Source of the DNA: Occultella aeris
GTDB taxonomy: Bacteria > Actinomycetota > Actinomycetes > Actinomycetales > Beutenbergiaceae
Length of the DNA: 64,000 nt
Assembly: GCF_902703175.1 (NCBI RefSeq)
Contig: NZ_CACRYJ010000061.1
Span: 27,543 to 91,542 of the forward strand
Direction: 5' to 3'
Part shown: in pieces, positions 45,228 through 53,077 of the stretch
How positions within the stretch are numbered: position 1 is the stretch's first letter
Layout: each line of letters opens with the position of its first letter
Made by a program: the position numbers and the translations under genes
Notes under the pieces: model-generated
Told to the model about the DNA's origin: nothing
What the model saw: the letters and a program-made list of their open reading frames with translations, nothing else
Database searches by the model: none

Positions 45228-46312
45228 CAGAGAATGGGGCCATGAGCGAATCCGTGGCGGCCGTGCCCATGCGCTGGGTCGGCCCGATCCGCATCAGCGG
45301 GAATGTGCTGTCCGGCGAGCAGGAGGTGCCGCTCGCCACGTACGAGTCGCCGCTGTGGCCCTCCGTCGGCCGTGGCGCGCGGATCTCCCGCCTCGTCGAC
45401 GGTGGGATCGCCACCACGCTGGTCTCGGAGCGGATGAGCCGCTCGGTGTACTTCGAGACCGACGGCGCCGGTGTGTCCGTCCGCACCCTCGCCGAGATCA
45501 CCGGCGCCTTCGCCGAACTCCAGGACGTCGTGGCCGCGAGCAGCCGGTTCGCCCAGCTCATCGACCTCCACAGTGAGATCGCCGGTCGCCTGTTGTTCCT
45601 GCGCTTCGAGTTCCTCACCGGCGATGCCTCGGGCCACAACATGGCCACGCTCGCGGCGGAGCGGCTGATGTCCCACCTGATGGCGACGTGGCCGCAACTA
45701 CGGTACGGCTCGATCTCCGGGAACTACTGCTCGGACAAGAAGGCGACCGCCGTCAACGGCATCCTCGGGCGCGGCAAGCATGTGGTGACCGAGGCGCTCA
45801 TCCCGCGCGCCATCGTCGAGAAGCGGTTGCGGTCCACCCCGGAACAGATCGCCCGGCTGAACACGAACAAGAACCTGGTCGGCACGATCCTCGCCGGCGG
45901 GCTGCGCTCCGCCAACGCCCACTACGCGAACATGCTGCTGGGCTTCTACCTGGCCACCGGGCAGGACGCTGCGAACATCGTCGAGGGTTCGCAGGGCATC
46001 ACCCAGGCCGAGGTCGACGGCGGCGACCTGTACTTCTCCTGCACGCTGCCGAACCTGATCGTCGGCACCGTGGGCAACGGCAAGGGCCTGCCGTTCGTCG
46101 AGGAGAACCTGCAACGACTCGGGTGCCGCGAGGAGCGCGCTCCGGGCGAGAACGCACACCGTCTCGCTGCCCTGTGCGCGGCGTCGGTGTGGTGTGGCGA
46201 GCTGTCCCTGCTCGCGGCGCAGACCAATCCCGGCGAACTGATGGCAGCTCACGTGGCCATCGAGCGCTCCGCTGGCCACAATGCAGATCTGAACACCTCG
46301 AACCAGGAGTGA
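45224..46312 (+). CDS. mvaA: HMG-CoA reductase
   Basis: The 362-residue enzyme reduces HMG-CoA to mevalonate. Visible segments: VPMRWVGPIRISGN (substrate loop), ASGHNMATLAAERLMSHLM, SISGNYCSDKKATAVNGILGRGK with the catalytic lysine, GQDAANIVEGSQG with the catalytic Asp, and AGHNADLN with the C-terminal His. The cofactor-loop motif reads GTVGNGKGLPF where most enzymes have GTVGGGTGLP. The sequence is closer to the class I (NADPH) type. The start is at ATG 45224, overlapping the kinase stop; ATG 45242 is an alternative with GGGG upstream. Confidence 0.93.
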   Translation: MTENGAMSESVAAVPMRWVGPIRISGNVLSGEQEVPLATYESPLWPSVGRGARISRLVDGGIATTLVSERMSRSVYFETDGAGVSVRTLAEITGAFAELQDVVAASSRFAQLIDLHSEIAGRLLFLRFEFLTGDASGHNMATLAAERLMSHLMATWPQLRYGSISGNYCSDKKATAVNGILGRGKHVVTEALIPRAIVEKRLRSTPEQIARLNTNKNLVGTILAGGLRSANAHYANMLLGFYLATGQDAANIVEGSQGITQAEVDGGDLYFSCTLPNLIVGTVGNGKGLPFVEENLQRLGCREERAPGENAHRLAALCAASVWCGELSLLAAQTNPGELMAAHVAIERSAGHNADLNTSNQE

Positions 46313-46315
46313 GAC

Positions 46316-47488
46316 ATTTCCCCCGCAATCGGCATCGATGACCTCGCCTTCGCCACAGGCTCCTTCCGTATCGACCTCGCGGTCCTCGCCGCGCGGCTCG
46401 GCGCCGATCCGGCGAAGTACTACCGCGGGCTCGGGCAGTCCGAGATGAGCGTCGTGGCCGAGGACGAGGACGTCGTCACGTTGGGCGCCGCCGCGGCGCA
46501 GCAGATCCTCGCCCGCGGGGGCGCCGACGGGGTGCGCACGCTGATGTTCGCGACCGAGACCGGCATCGACCAGTCGAAGTCGGCCGGCGTCTACGTGCAC
46601 AGGCTGCTCGGCCTCGGTCCGAACGTGCGTGTCGTGGAACTGAAGCAGGCCTGCTACTCGGCGACGGCGGCGATGCAGTTCGCAGCGGCACTCGTCGCCC
46701 GGGACCCCAGCGAGAAGGTGCTCGTGATCGCGAGCGACATCGCGCGCTACGAGCTGGACACGGCCGCGGAGCCGACGCAGGGCGCCGGCGCGGTGGCCTT
46801 CACGGTCACGGCGAACCCGGCGCTGCTCGAGCTCGAGCCGGCGAACGGGGTCTACACCGAGGACGTCATGGACTTCTGGCGGCCGAACCACTCGACGACC
46901 GCGATCGTGGACGGCAAGACCTCGATCACGGCGTACCTGGACGCCGTCGCCGGGGCGTTCGACGACTACCTGTCCCGCGGCGGCGCACCGTTCGACGCCA
47001 TCGACTGGTTCTGCTATCACCAGCCGTTCACGAAGATGGCTGTCAAGGCCCACCGCCACCTGGCCGACCGCGCCGGGTCCGGCGCCGACCCGGCCGCCGT
47101 CGCCGCCCGGATCGAGCCGACGACCGGCTACAACCGGCGGATCGGGAACAGCTACACGGCGTCGGTCTACCTGGCCCTGCTCGCGCTGCTGGACGGTGCC
47201 GAGGACCTCGCCGGCAAGCGGGTCGCGATCGCCAGCTACGGCTCCGGAGCCGTCGCGGAATTCCTCACCGGAACGGTCCCGGCGAACTACCGGACGGCGT
47301 TGCGTGCCGCCGAGAACGAGCGGCGGCTCGCCGACAGGGTGCCCGTGGACGACGCCACCTACCTGGCGCTGCAGGACGCCGCCCGCCGCCGGGACCCCTC
47401 GAACTACGAGACCGCCCGGCAGACCCCTGCACCGTTCCGGTTCGGCGGTGTCCGCGACGACCAGCGGATCTACGAACCCACGGTCTGA
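46316..47488 (+). CDS. mvaS: HMG-CoA synthase, apparently initiated at ATT
   Basis: The 390-residue enzyme condenses acetoacetyl-CoA and acetyl-CoA to HMG-CoA. The catalytic Glu lies in SVVAEDEDVV (near residue 49-51), Cys113 in ELKQACYSATAAMQ and the His in WFCYHQPFTKMAVK. The family N-terminus, SPAIGIDDLAFATGSF, is encoded in frame directly upstream of the first ATG (46445), which would cut off 43 residues including part of the core. The only initiation signal in place is AGGAG at 46305-46309, six bases before ATT at 46316. ATT is a rare start codon known from infC. It is the last gene of the mevalonate operon, 3 bp after the mvaA stop. Confidence 0.88.
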   Translation: MSPAIGIDDLAFATGSFRIDLAVLAARLGADPAKYYRGLGQSEMSVVAEDEDVVTLGAAAAQQILARGGADGVRTLMFATETGIDQSKSAGVYVHRLLGLGPNVRVVELKQACYSATAAMQFAAALVARDPSEKVLVIASDIARYELDTAAEPTQGAGAVAFTVTANPALLELEPANGVYTEDVMDFWRPNHSTTAIVDGKTSITAYLDAVAGAFDDYLSRGGAPFDAIDWFCYHQPFTKMAVKAHRHLADRAGSGADPAAVAARIEPTTGYNRRIGNSYTASVYLALLALLDGAEDLAGKRVAIASYGSGAVAEFLTGTVPANYRTALRAAENERRLADRVPVDDATYLALQDAARRRDPSNYETARQTPAPFRFGGVRDDQRIYEPTV

Positions 47489-47518
47489 GCAGGCCCGACG
47501 TGGCTCGCAGCGTCGCGG

Positions 47519-48124
47519 TCAGGCGGCAGTCGCCCAGATCGCACGCAGGGGCCGCATGCCCTCCTCGACGTACTCGGCGATCGGGTGTGTGCCGCCGTCG
47601 GTGAACCAGCGCTCCAGGGCGGCGAAGTACCCGAACGCGAGCGCGTTCGCGACCACGTGCGCCTGCGTCGGGCTCAAGCCTCGCTCCGGTGCCAGGAACG
47701 GTGCCACCCGTTTCGCTGCTCGGTCGAGCGTGGCGAGTGCGGCCATCCGCACCGACGGTTCGCTGAAGAAGTAGCGGACCCGTCGCCTGGAGGTCGGCTC
47801 CGTCTCGCCGGCCTCCGTCGGCGCAGGAATCCGGTCGGACGCGGCCTCGTAAGCCAGCACTGAGCCGAGCAGGCTCCCGACCGGGTCGGCCGGGTCGACC
47901 AACGCCGCCAGGTCCTCGTCGCTGAGGCTGTCGAAGTCATCGGCGACGAGGAGTCCCTCCTTGGTGCCGAAGTACCGGTACACGGACGACGGCGAAACCT
48001 CCGCCGCCGCGGCGATCTGCTCGATGGTGACGGCGTCGAACCCGCGCTCGTCGAAGAGGTCGAGCGCGCGCTCGGTGATGGTGTGGATGGCCGTGCGGCG
48101 CCACTGCTCGCGGAGTCCTGGCAT
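47519..48124 (-). CDS. TetR-family regulator
   Basis: The 201-residue protein has an N-terminal HTH at about residues 10-56 (HTITERALDLFDERGFDAVTIEQIAAAAEVSPSSVYRYFGTKEGLL) and a helical ligand domain. It is divergent from a four-helix membrane protein. Two near-identical 15-bp palindromes occupy the gap, one just upstream of this start, so it probably represses itself and the membrane protein. The ligand is unknown. Confidence 0.9.
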   Translation of the reverse strand: MPGLREQWRRTAIHTITERALDLFDERGFDAVTIEQIAAAAEVSPSSVYRYFGTKEGLLVADDFDSLSDEDLAALVDPADPVGSLLGSVLAYEAASDRIPAPTEAGETEPTSRRRVRYFFSEPSVRMAALATLDRAAKRVAPFLAPERGLSPTQAHVVANALAFGYFAALERWFTDGGTHPIAEYVEEGMRPLRAIWATAA

Positions 48125-48143
48125 CCACCGATGCTAACAGTTC

Positions 48144-48158
48144 TGACAGTCACTTTCT
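48144..48158. promoter_or_regulatory. Putative TetR operator, imperfect copy
   Basis: TGACAGTCACTTTCT matches 13 of 15 bases of the perfect palindrome at 48208-48222. It lies 20 bp upstream of the TetR start. Confidence 0.6.
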
Positions 48159-48207
48159 AAATACCGTTGACTCTCTCAACGTCGGGGTGTCACAGTGGCT
48201 CTCGTTG

Positions 48208-48222
48208 AGACAGTCACTGTCT
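48208..48222. promoter_or_regulatory. Putative TetR operator, perfect palindrome
   Basis: AGACAGTCACTGTCT is a perfect 7-1-7 inverted repeat, 36 bp before the membrane protein start. It is repeated imperfectly near the regulator start, 64 bp away. A further repeat, CGTTGA-N5-TCAACG, lies between them at 48165-48181. Confidence 0.7.
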
Positions 48223-48257
48223 GAATGGTTCCGTACCCGAACTGATAGGAGAACCGA

Positions 48258-48740
48258 ATGACCGCAACGACCACGCCTCTTGCACGCCCCGGCCAGCGGG
48301 CCGCCCTGCCGGCACTGTGGATCGGGCTGGCACTCACGGCCGGCGTCGGCGCGTATGCGCTGCTCGACGGCTCGACGACGCACGTGCTCGCCGACCACAT
48401 CCGGGCCACGTACCCAGCGTTCGACGCCCAGGACGTCCAGGCGGGCGTGGCCGCCTACGTGACGATCCTGCTCGGGGTCACCGGCCTCGGCGCGGCGGGC
48501 TGGCTCGCCACGATCTGGGCCGCACGCAGTGGCAGGGGTTGGACCATCTGGCTCGCCGTGGCGCTGCTCGTCGCCGCCGTAGGAGTCGCTGCCGTGGGCC
48601 TGACCACGCTGGACACCTCCGGTGAGGTCGGCCTCGCACCGCTGATGGGGTGGCTCCTGATGCTGCCCTCCCTGCCCGGGCTGGTGGCCGTCGTGCTGCT
48701 CTGGACACGTCGGCGGTCGGCATCGTCGAGCCCGAGGTGA
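48258..48740 (+). CDS. Four-helix membrane protein under TetR control
   Basis: The 160-residue protein has AGGAG before its ATG and four hydrophobic helices (about residues 18-38, 65-88, 95-118 and 125-148). The extracytoplasmic loop after helix 1 contains HVLADHIRATYPAFDAQDVQAG. It has no recognised family name. The divergent TetR gene and operators indicate induced expression, perhaps as part of a stress or drug response. It ends in a short basic tail. Confidence 0.75.
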   Translation: MTATTTPLARPGQRAALPALWIGLALTAGVGAYALLDGSTTHVLADHIRATYPAFDAQDVQAGVAAYVTILLGVTGLGAAGWLATIWAARSGRGWTIWLAVALLVAAVGVAAVGLTTLDTSGEVGLAPLMGWLLMLPSLPGLVAVVLLWTRRRSASSSPR

Positions 48741-48875
48741 GTGTCGCGCCGTACCGGCCGAGCGCCGCCGCATCCCGGTAGCAATCCGTCGGACCCGGCG
48801 TTGGCCGGGCCGTGGCACGCCGCGCCTGGGCGCTCAGGCGTCCGCTGTAGGGAGGCGGCCCGCCCGACCGGCGTG

Positions 48876-49097
48876 ATGCGCCTGTGGAATCGCCTCGACG
48901 CCGCGCTGTACGCGCACGGCTGGGCGACCCCCAGCAGGGTCGCCGTGCTCGAGGTGCCCGGGCCACGGTCCGGGCGGGTCCGCTCGGTCCCGGTCGTGAT
49001 CGCCGACGTCGACGGCGCCGACCACGTCGTCTCGATGTGCCAGAACAAGGGTCTCGACCCGCCGGAGTTCGCCGACTATTTCGGGCCCGCGGCGTAG
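48876..49097 (+). pseudogene. Truncated deazaflavin (F420)-dependent nitroreductase-like fragment
   Basis: MRLWNRLDAALYAHGWATPSRVAVLEVPGPRSGRVRSVPVVIADV is the N-terminal part of a DDN-like F420-dependent oxidoreductase (family about 140 residues). After DHVVSM the sequence changes to an unrelated 19-residue ending and stops, so about half of the domain, including most cofactor contacts, is missing. It is probably the debris of a deletion joint. Confidence 0.65.
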
Positions 49098-49157
49098 TGG
49101 CCGTGCTCCGACGCTACGATCGTCATCCTGTCCCTTCTGTCCAGCGGGAGCCGCCTG

Positions 49158-50195
49158 GTGGAGACGCTGCACAATGACGAGGACGCCGCCCCGGTGGGTG
49201 TGCAGGAAGCCGCGGTCTCGACGGGCTCACTGCCCGCGCCCGCGGACGTCCAGGGCCTCTTGGCGGCGACACACGAGCGATACCAGCAGGACCGGCGGGG
49301 CGCCGTCGCCGACTACATCCCGGCACTCGCGGCGGCCGACCCCGACCTGTTCGGCCTGAGCCTGGCCGCGGTGGATGGAGCCGTCCACTCGGTGGGCGAC
49401 GCTACGGTCGAGTTCTCCATCCAGTCGATCTCCAAGGCATTCCTGTTCGCGCTCGTCGATTCCGAACTGGGCCACGAGACGGTGCGGCAGGCGGTGGGCG
49501 TCAACAACACCGGCCTGCCGTTCGACTCGGTGATGGCGATCGAGCTCAACGCCGGCCGGCCCATGAACGCCATGGTGAACGCGGGCGCGATCGCGACGAC
49601 CGGACTTGTCCCTGGTAGCACCGGTGACGAGCGGTGGGTTTTCATCCTCGACGGCCTGTCCGCGTTCGCGGGCCGGGACCTCCACGTCGATGCGGAGGTC
49701 TACCGCTCCGAGACCGCGAGCAACGGCCGGAACAGGTCGATCGCCGGCCTGTTGCGCTCGTACGGCAGCCTGGCCGCTGACCCGCATGAGACGGTCGATC
49801 TGTATACCCGGCAGTGCTCGGTGAAGGTGACCGCCGAGGATCTGGCCGTCATGGGGGCGACCCTGGCGCATGGCGGCGTCAACCCTCGAACGGGGCAGCG
49901 GGTGGTCGAGCCGTCGGTGTGCCGCGACACCCTTGCGGCCCTGGCCGCGTCCGGCCTCTACGAGCGCTCGGGCGACTGGCTCTATGAGATCGGCATGCCC
50001 GGAAAGAGTGGGGTGTCCGGCGGGCTCGTCACGATCTCACCGGGCAAGGGCGCTCTCGGCTCCTTCTCCCCACCGCTGGATCCCGCCGGCAACTCGGTGC
50101 GCGGCCAGCGGGCGGCACACTACCTGTCCAGCGCCCTTGGGCTGAACCTGTTCGCCTCCCGGCCACTGGCCAGCGGTGACGCGAGCTCCGGGTGA
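49158..50195 (+). CDS. glsA: Glutaminase A
   Basis: The 345-residue enzyme converts L-glutamine to glutamate and ammonia and has a serine beta-lactamase-like fold. The catalytic Ser-x-x-Lys is in FSIQSISKAFLFA. Other family segments are NTGLPFDSVMAIEL, NPMVNAGAI-type GRPMNAMVNAGAIATTGL, YTRQCSVKVTAEDLAVMGATLAHGGVNP and GMPGKSGVSGGLVTISPGKGALGSFSPPLD. The start is the GTG at 49158; upstream bases offer only a weak ribosome-binding site. It stands alone, convergent with an alpha/beta hydrolase. Confidence 0.93.
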   Translation: METLHNDEDAAPVGVQEAAVSTGSLPAPADVQGLLAATHERYQQDRRGAVADYIPALAAADPDLFGLSLAAVDGAVHSVGDATVEFSIQSISKAFLFALVDSELGHETVRQAVGVNNTGLPFDSVMAIELNAGRPMNAMVNAGAIATTGLVPGSTGDERWVFILDGLSAFAGRDLHVDAEVYRSETASNGRNRSIAGLLRSYGSLAADPHETVDLYTRQCSVKVTAEDLAVMGATLAHGGVNPRTGQRVVEPSVCRDTLAALAASGLYERSGDWLYEIGMPGKSGVSGGLVTISPGKGALGSFSPPLDPAGNSVRGQRAAHYLSSALGLNLFASRPLASGDASSG

Positions 50196-50210
50196 GCCGT
50201 CGATGCCGGC

Positions 50211-51083
50211 TCAGCCACGCAGTTCGCTGAGACTCTCGTTCGCGACAACGGCCAGCACGGTGTCGAGGGTGACGTCGGCACTGAGGATGCGGCTGTGGCC
50301 GAACCCTTCTGTCTCGATCAGCTGGACCTGACCGCCACGACGGGCCGCGAGTTGCCGGACCTCGCCGATGTCCGCCCAGCCGTCCGCGCGATCGTGGATG
50401 TAGGTGAGCCGCAGGTCGGGAGGCAGAGCGAGAACGGTGGCGTCGAAGCGTGTGTAGACGTCCGGCGCCGCGTGCCGCAGGCGGTTCGCGTACCACCCCT
50501 CGTGCAGGGCACGGGCACGCTCACCGAGGCCAAGGTTCCGGGCGAATACCTCGTTGAGGTACCGAAACCTGGTGATCGCCGCGATGGCGACGAGGTGTCT
50601 GGTGACGACGCTCTCGGCGGTCGCGGTGAGCGCCGCGAGTGAGCCGACCGAGTGGCCCACGACCGCGTGGAACGGGGTGGACTCGCGCTCGGCGAGGGCC
50701 GTGACGATCGCGTGATAGTCGCCGATGTTGGTGCGCCGACCCGGCGAGTCCCCGCACCCGGGCGCATCGAAGGAGACGACTCGGAATCCCTCGTAGCGCA
50801 GGTCCCTGACGAGAGCGGCGAACTGGGCGGCGCGCCCTCGCCAACCGTGCACGAGGAGGACCGTCCGCGCCCCCTGGCCCCATTCGTAGGTGACCACCTT
50901 TCGGCGGCCCACGTCGAGGACGGACCGTCGCGCCTCGTCATGGGTGGAGCGTTCGTACTCGCGGACGCGGCGGCGCGCACCCACCCGGGTGAAGAACGGG
51001 TAGGTCACTGCCGCCGCGAGCCGTGGCGACATCCGGTCGAGGGCGCGCACCGGTCGCCACTCGGGAAGACCTGAACCAGACAT
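50211..51083 (-). CDS. Alpha/beta hydrolase
   Basis: The 290-residue protein has GGAGA before its ATG at 51083. The oxyanion region is VLLVHGWRGRAAQFAAL, the nucleophile elbow GHSVGSLAALTATAE and the catalytic His lies in EGFGHSRILSAD. Divergence from a TetR gene with a palindromic site between suggests regulated expression. A substrate cannot be inferred. Confidence 0.88.
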   Translation of the reverse strand: MSGSGLPEWRPVRALDRMSPRLAAAVTYPFFTRVGARRRVREYERSTHDEARRSVLDVGRRKVVTYEWGQGARTVLLVHGWRGRAAQFAALVRDLRYEGFRVVSFDAPGCGDSPGRRTNIGDYHAIVTALAERESTPFHAVVGHSVGSLAALTATAESVVTRHLVAIAAITRFRYLNEVFARNLGLGERARALHEGWYANRLRHAAPDVYTRFDATVLALPPDLRLTYIHDRADGWADIGEVRQLAARRGGQVQLIETEGFGHSRILSADVTLDTVLAVVANESLSELRG

Positions 51084-51101
51084 AGGGATCTCCAAACAGT
51101 A

Positions 51102-51115
51102 CGGACGATCGTTCG
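51102..51115. promoter_or_regulatory. Putative TetR operator between hydrolase and TetR gene
   Basis: CGGACGATCGTTCG is an imperfect 14-bp palindrome centred on ACGATCGT, in the 70-bp gap between the divergent hydrolase and TetR genes. CAGTAC and GTACTG arms lie further out on either side. Confidence 0.5.
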
Positions 51116-51153
51116 GATAGATATGTGGACGACTGTACTGATATTCTCCGAAT

Positions 51154-51801
51154 ATGCCAACTGTCATCGACGGGCGTCGCGCCCGAGGGGATCGATCACG
51201 CAACGCCGTGCTTTCCGTGGCGACCCAGCTCGCGAGCACGGACGGGCTGACCGGTGTCTCCATCGCCCGACTCGCGACGGAGACATCCTCGAGCAAGAGC
51301 GGCGTCGCTGCCCTCTTCGGCTCGAAGGAGAACCTGCAGCTCGCGGTCGTCAGCGAGGCCAAGCGCGTCTTCGTCGAGGTTGTCGTCCAGCCCGCACGGA
51401 CCGAGGCAGCCGGCCTCGACCGGCTGTGTGCGCTCGTGCGGACCTGGATCGGCTACTCGTCAGGCCGCACGTTCCGGGGCGGATGCTTCTTCCTCGCCGC
51501 GTCGGCAGAGTTCGCTGCGCACCCTGGAGCCGTGCGCGACGCGATCACCGAGGCGATGGATCTCTGGCGCTCCTACCTGGAGCACCAGATCGCACGGGCT
51601 ATCGCGGACGGGGCGCTTCCCCGACTGGACGATGCCACCCAGCTCGGCTTCGAACTCGAGGCACTGCTGTCCCATGCCAACGCCCAGTCGACCCTGCACG
51701 ACAGCAAGGAACCGTACCGGCGGGCAGAACGCGCGATCGTCGAGCGCCTCCAAGCCCTCGGCGCGGACCCGCGCGCGCTGGACCGCGTTCGCGCATCCTG
51801 A
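51154..51801 (+). CDS. TetR-family regulator (intact paralogue)
   Basis: The 215-residue protein has an N-terminal HTH at about residues 15-60 (NAVLSVATQLASTDGLTGVSIARLATETSSSKSGVAALFGSKENL) and a TetR_C ligand domain including GYSSGRTFRGGCFFLAASAEF. It is divergent from the alpha/beta hydrolase, its likely target. Bases 51472-51701 are repeated almost exactly at 61323-61552 in a truncated copy. The remaining 3' end is clearly diverged from that copy. Confidence 0.9.
   Translation: MPTVIDGRRARGDRSRNAVLSVATQLASTDGLTGVSIARLATETSSSKSGVAALFGSKENLQLAVVSEAKRVFVEVVVQPARTEAAGLDRLCALVRTWIGYSSGRTFRGGCFFLAASAEFAAHPGAVRDAITEAMDLWRSYLEHQIARAIADGALPRLDDATQLGFELEALLSHANAQSTLHDSKEPYRRAERAIVERLQALGADPRALDRVRAS
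51472..51701 (+). repeat. 230-bp block shared with 61323-61552 (copy A)
   Basis: 229 of 230 bases are identical to the block 9,851 bp downstream; the one difference is G at 51582 against A at 61433. It lies inside the intact TetR gene. Similarity falls abruptly at both ends. Confidence 0.9.
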
Positions 51802-51830
51802 CGGAGCCTCGGCCGGCCGTGTCCGCCCGG

Positions 51831-52077
51831 TCACGTCGCAGTCGGCGACGGGCGGCCCAGGGCCGTGAGCTCGAACTCGACGTGTGGCGGGTTCTGGGCG
51901 AAGCCGTGGCGCAGGATCGGTCCGCGCGGGCCATGGCTCGCAACGTCTGAGTCAGCACCTTCGCGGTCACTGCGCCAAGGGCTGTGCGGAGGTCGGTGAA
52001 GCACCGGGGCCGCTCGACGAGGTAGAGGACGACCATCACGTCCGAGACGACTCGGGTCAGGAGACGAAACTGCCCCG
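51831..52077 (-). pseudogene. HxlR-family regulator remnant
   Basis: On the minus strand, VVLYLVERPRCFTDLRTALGAVTAKVLTQTLRAMA matches the winged helix of HxlR regulators. The expected continuation RHGFAQNPPHVEFELTALGRPSP, ending at a stop at 51831, is in another frame, so an indel near 51920 breaks the gene. The N-terminal part before LLTRVVSDV is short and lacks the usual CPV cysteine. A hairpin with arms CTGCCCCGCC and GGCGGGGCAG follows near 52071-52093. Confidence 0.6.
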
Positions 52078-52171
52078 CCATCAGGCGGGGCAGACTTCGA
52101 ACTTCTCGGCCTCGTGTGGAACTGAGGGAGTGTTCGTGGACGCGTTCAGCAGCACGGAGCAAATCGCCCTG

Positions 52172-53077
52172 TCAGCCCTTGATTCCAGTGAGCGTCACAC
52201 CCTCGACGAAGTAGCGCTGCAGCACGAAGAACAGCACGATGATCGGGAGGATCACCACCAGGGACGCGGCCATCAGCAGGCCCCACTGTGCGGTGTACGT
52301 GCTCTGGAACGTAGCGAGCCCCAGCGCGAGCGTGAAGTTGTCACTGTCTGTCAGGTACAGCAACGGGCCGAGGAAGTCGTTCCAGACGCCGATGAAGGTG
52401 AAGATGGTGACGACCACGATGACGGGCTTCGACAACGGCATCACGATCCGCGTGAACACCTGCCAAGGGTTGGCGCCGTCGATGTAGGCGGCCTCATCCA
52501 TCTCGTAGGGAATGGTGAGGAAGAACTGCCGGATCAGGAAGATGTTGAAGACACCACCGCCGGCGCCGGCGAACCAGGCCGGCAACGTCAGCGGGATGAA
52601 GGTGTCCAGCGCACCGAGCGCCGCCCAGCCCACGAAGGTCGGAATGAGTGTGACGGCATACGGCAGCATCACGCCGGTCAGCAGTAGCCCGAAAACGAGG
52701 TTGCGACCACGCCAGCGCAGTCGCGCGAAGCTGAAGGCCGTGAGCGAGCACGTCAGCACCGTCCCGGTGACGACAAGCACCTCGATGATCATCGTGTTGA
52801 GGAAGTAGCGCGCGAAGGGCTGCGCGGTCAGCGCCTCGGGAAAGTTCTCCCACGCGAACGGGTTCGGGATCCATTGGGGCGGGTTGATGAAGATCTGGGC
52901 ATCGGTCATCAAGGCGCTGCGGATCAGCCAGACGAACGGCATCAGCATCAGCACGGCGCCGAACGCGAGAATGAGGAACATCATCGCTCGCGTCAAGGGT
53001 CGCCCACCCGTGACCTGGTCCCCGGTGCGCTGGCGTCGGTGCCCGACGCTCAGCACGGACCGCATGGCGGAACTCAT
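52172..53077 (-). CDS. Sugar ABC transporter permease, MalG-like
   Basis: The 301-residue inner-membrane protein has six helices and the coupling motif EMDEAAYIDGANPWQVFTRIVMPLSKP (EAA loop), followed by GVWNDFLGPLLYL, typical of carbohydrate (CUT1) permeases. The ATG at 53077 overlaps the stop of the companion permease. It is the last gene of the arabinofuranoside operon. No ATPase gene is present, so a shared MsiK-type ATPase elsewhere probably energises the importer, as is usual in actinobacteria. Confidence 0.92.
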   Translation of the reverse strand: MSSAMRSVLSVGHRRQRTGDQVTGGRPLTRAMMFLILAFGAVLMLMPFVWLIRSALMTDAQIFINPPQWIPNPFAWENFPEALTAQPFARYFLNTMIIEVLVVTGTVLTCSLTAFSFARLRWRGRNLVFGLLLTGVMLPYAVTLIPTFVGWAALGALDTFIPLTLPAWFAGAGGGVFNIFLIRQFFLTIPYEMDEAAYIDGANPWQVFTRIVMPLSKPVIVVVTIFTFIGVWNDFLGPLLYLTDSDNFTLALGLATFQSTYTAQWGLLMAASLVVILPIIVLFFVLQRYFVEGVTLTGIKG

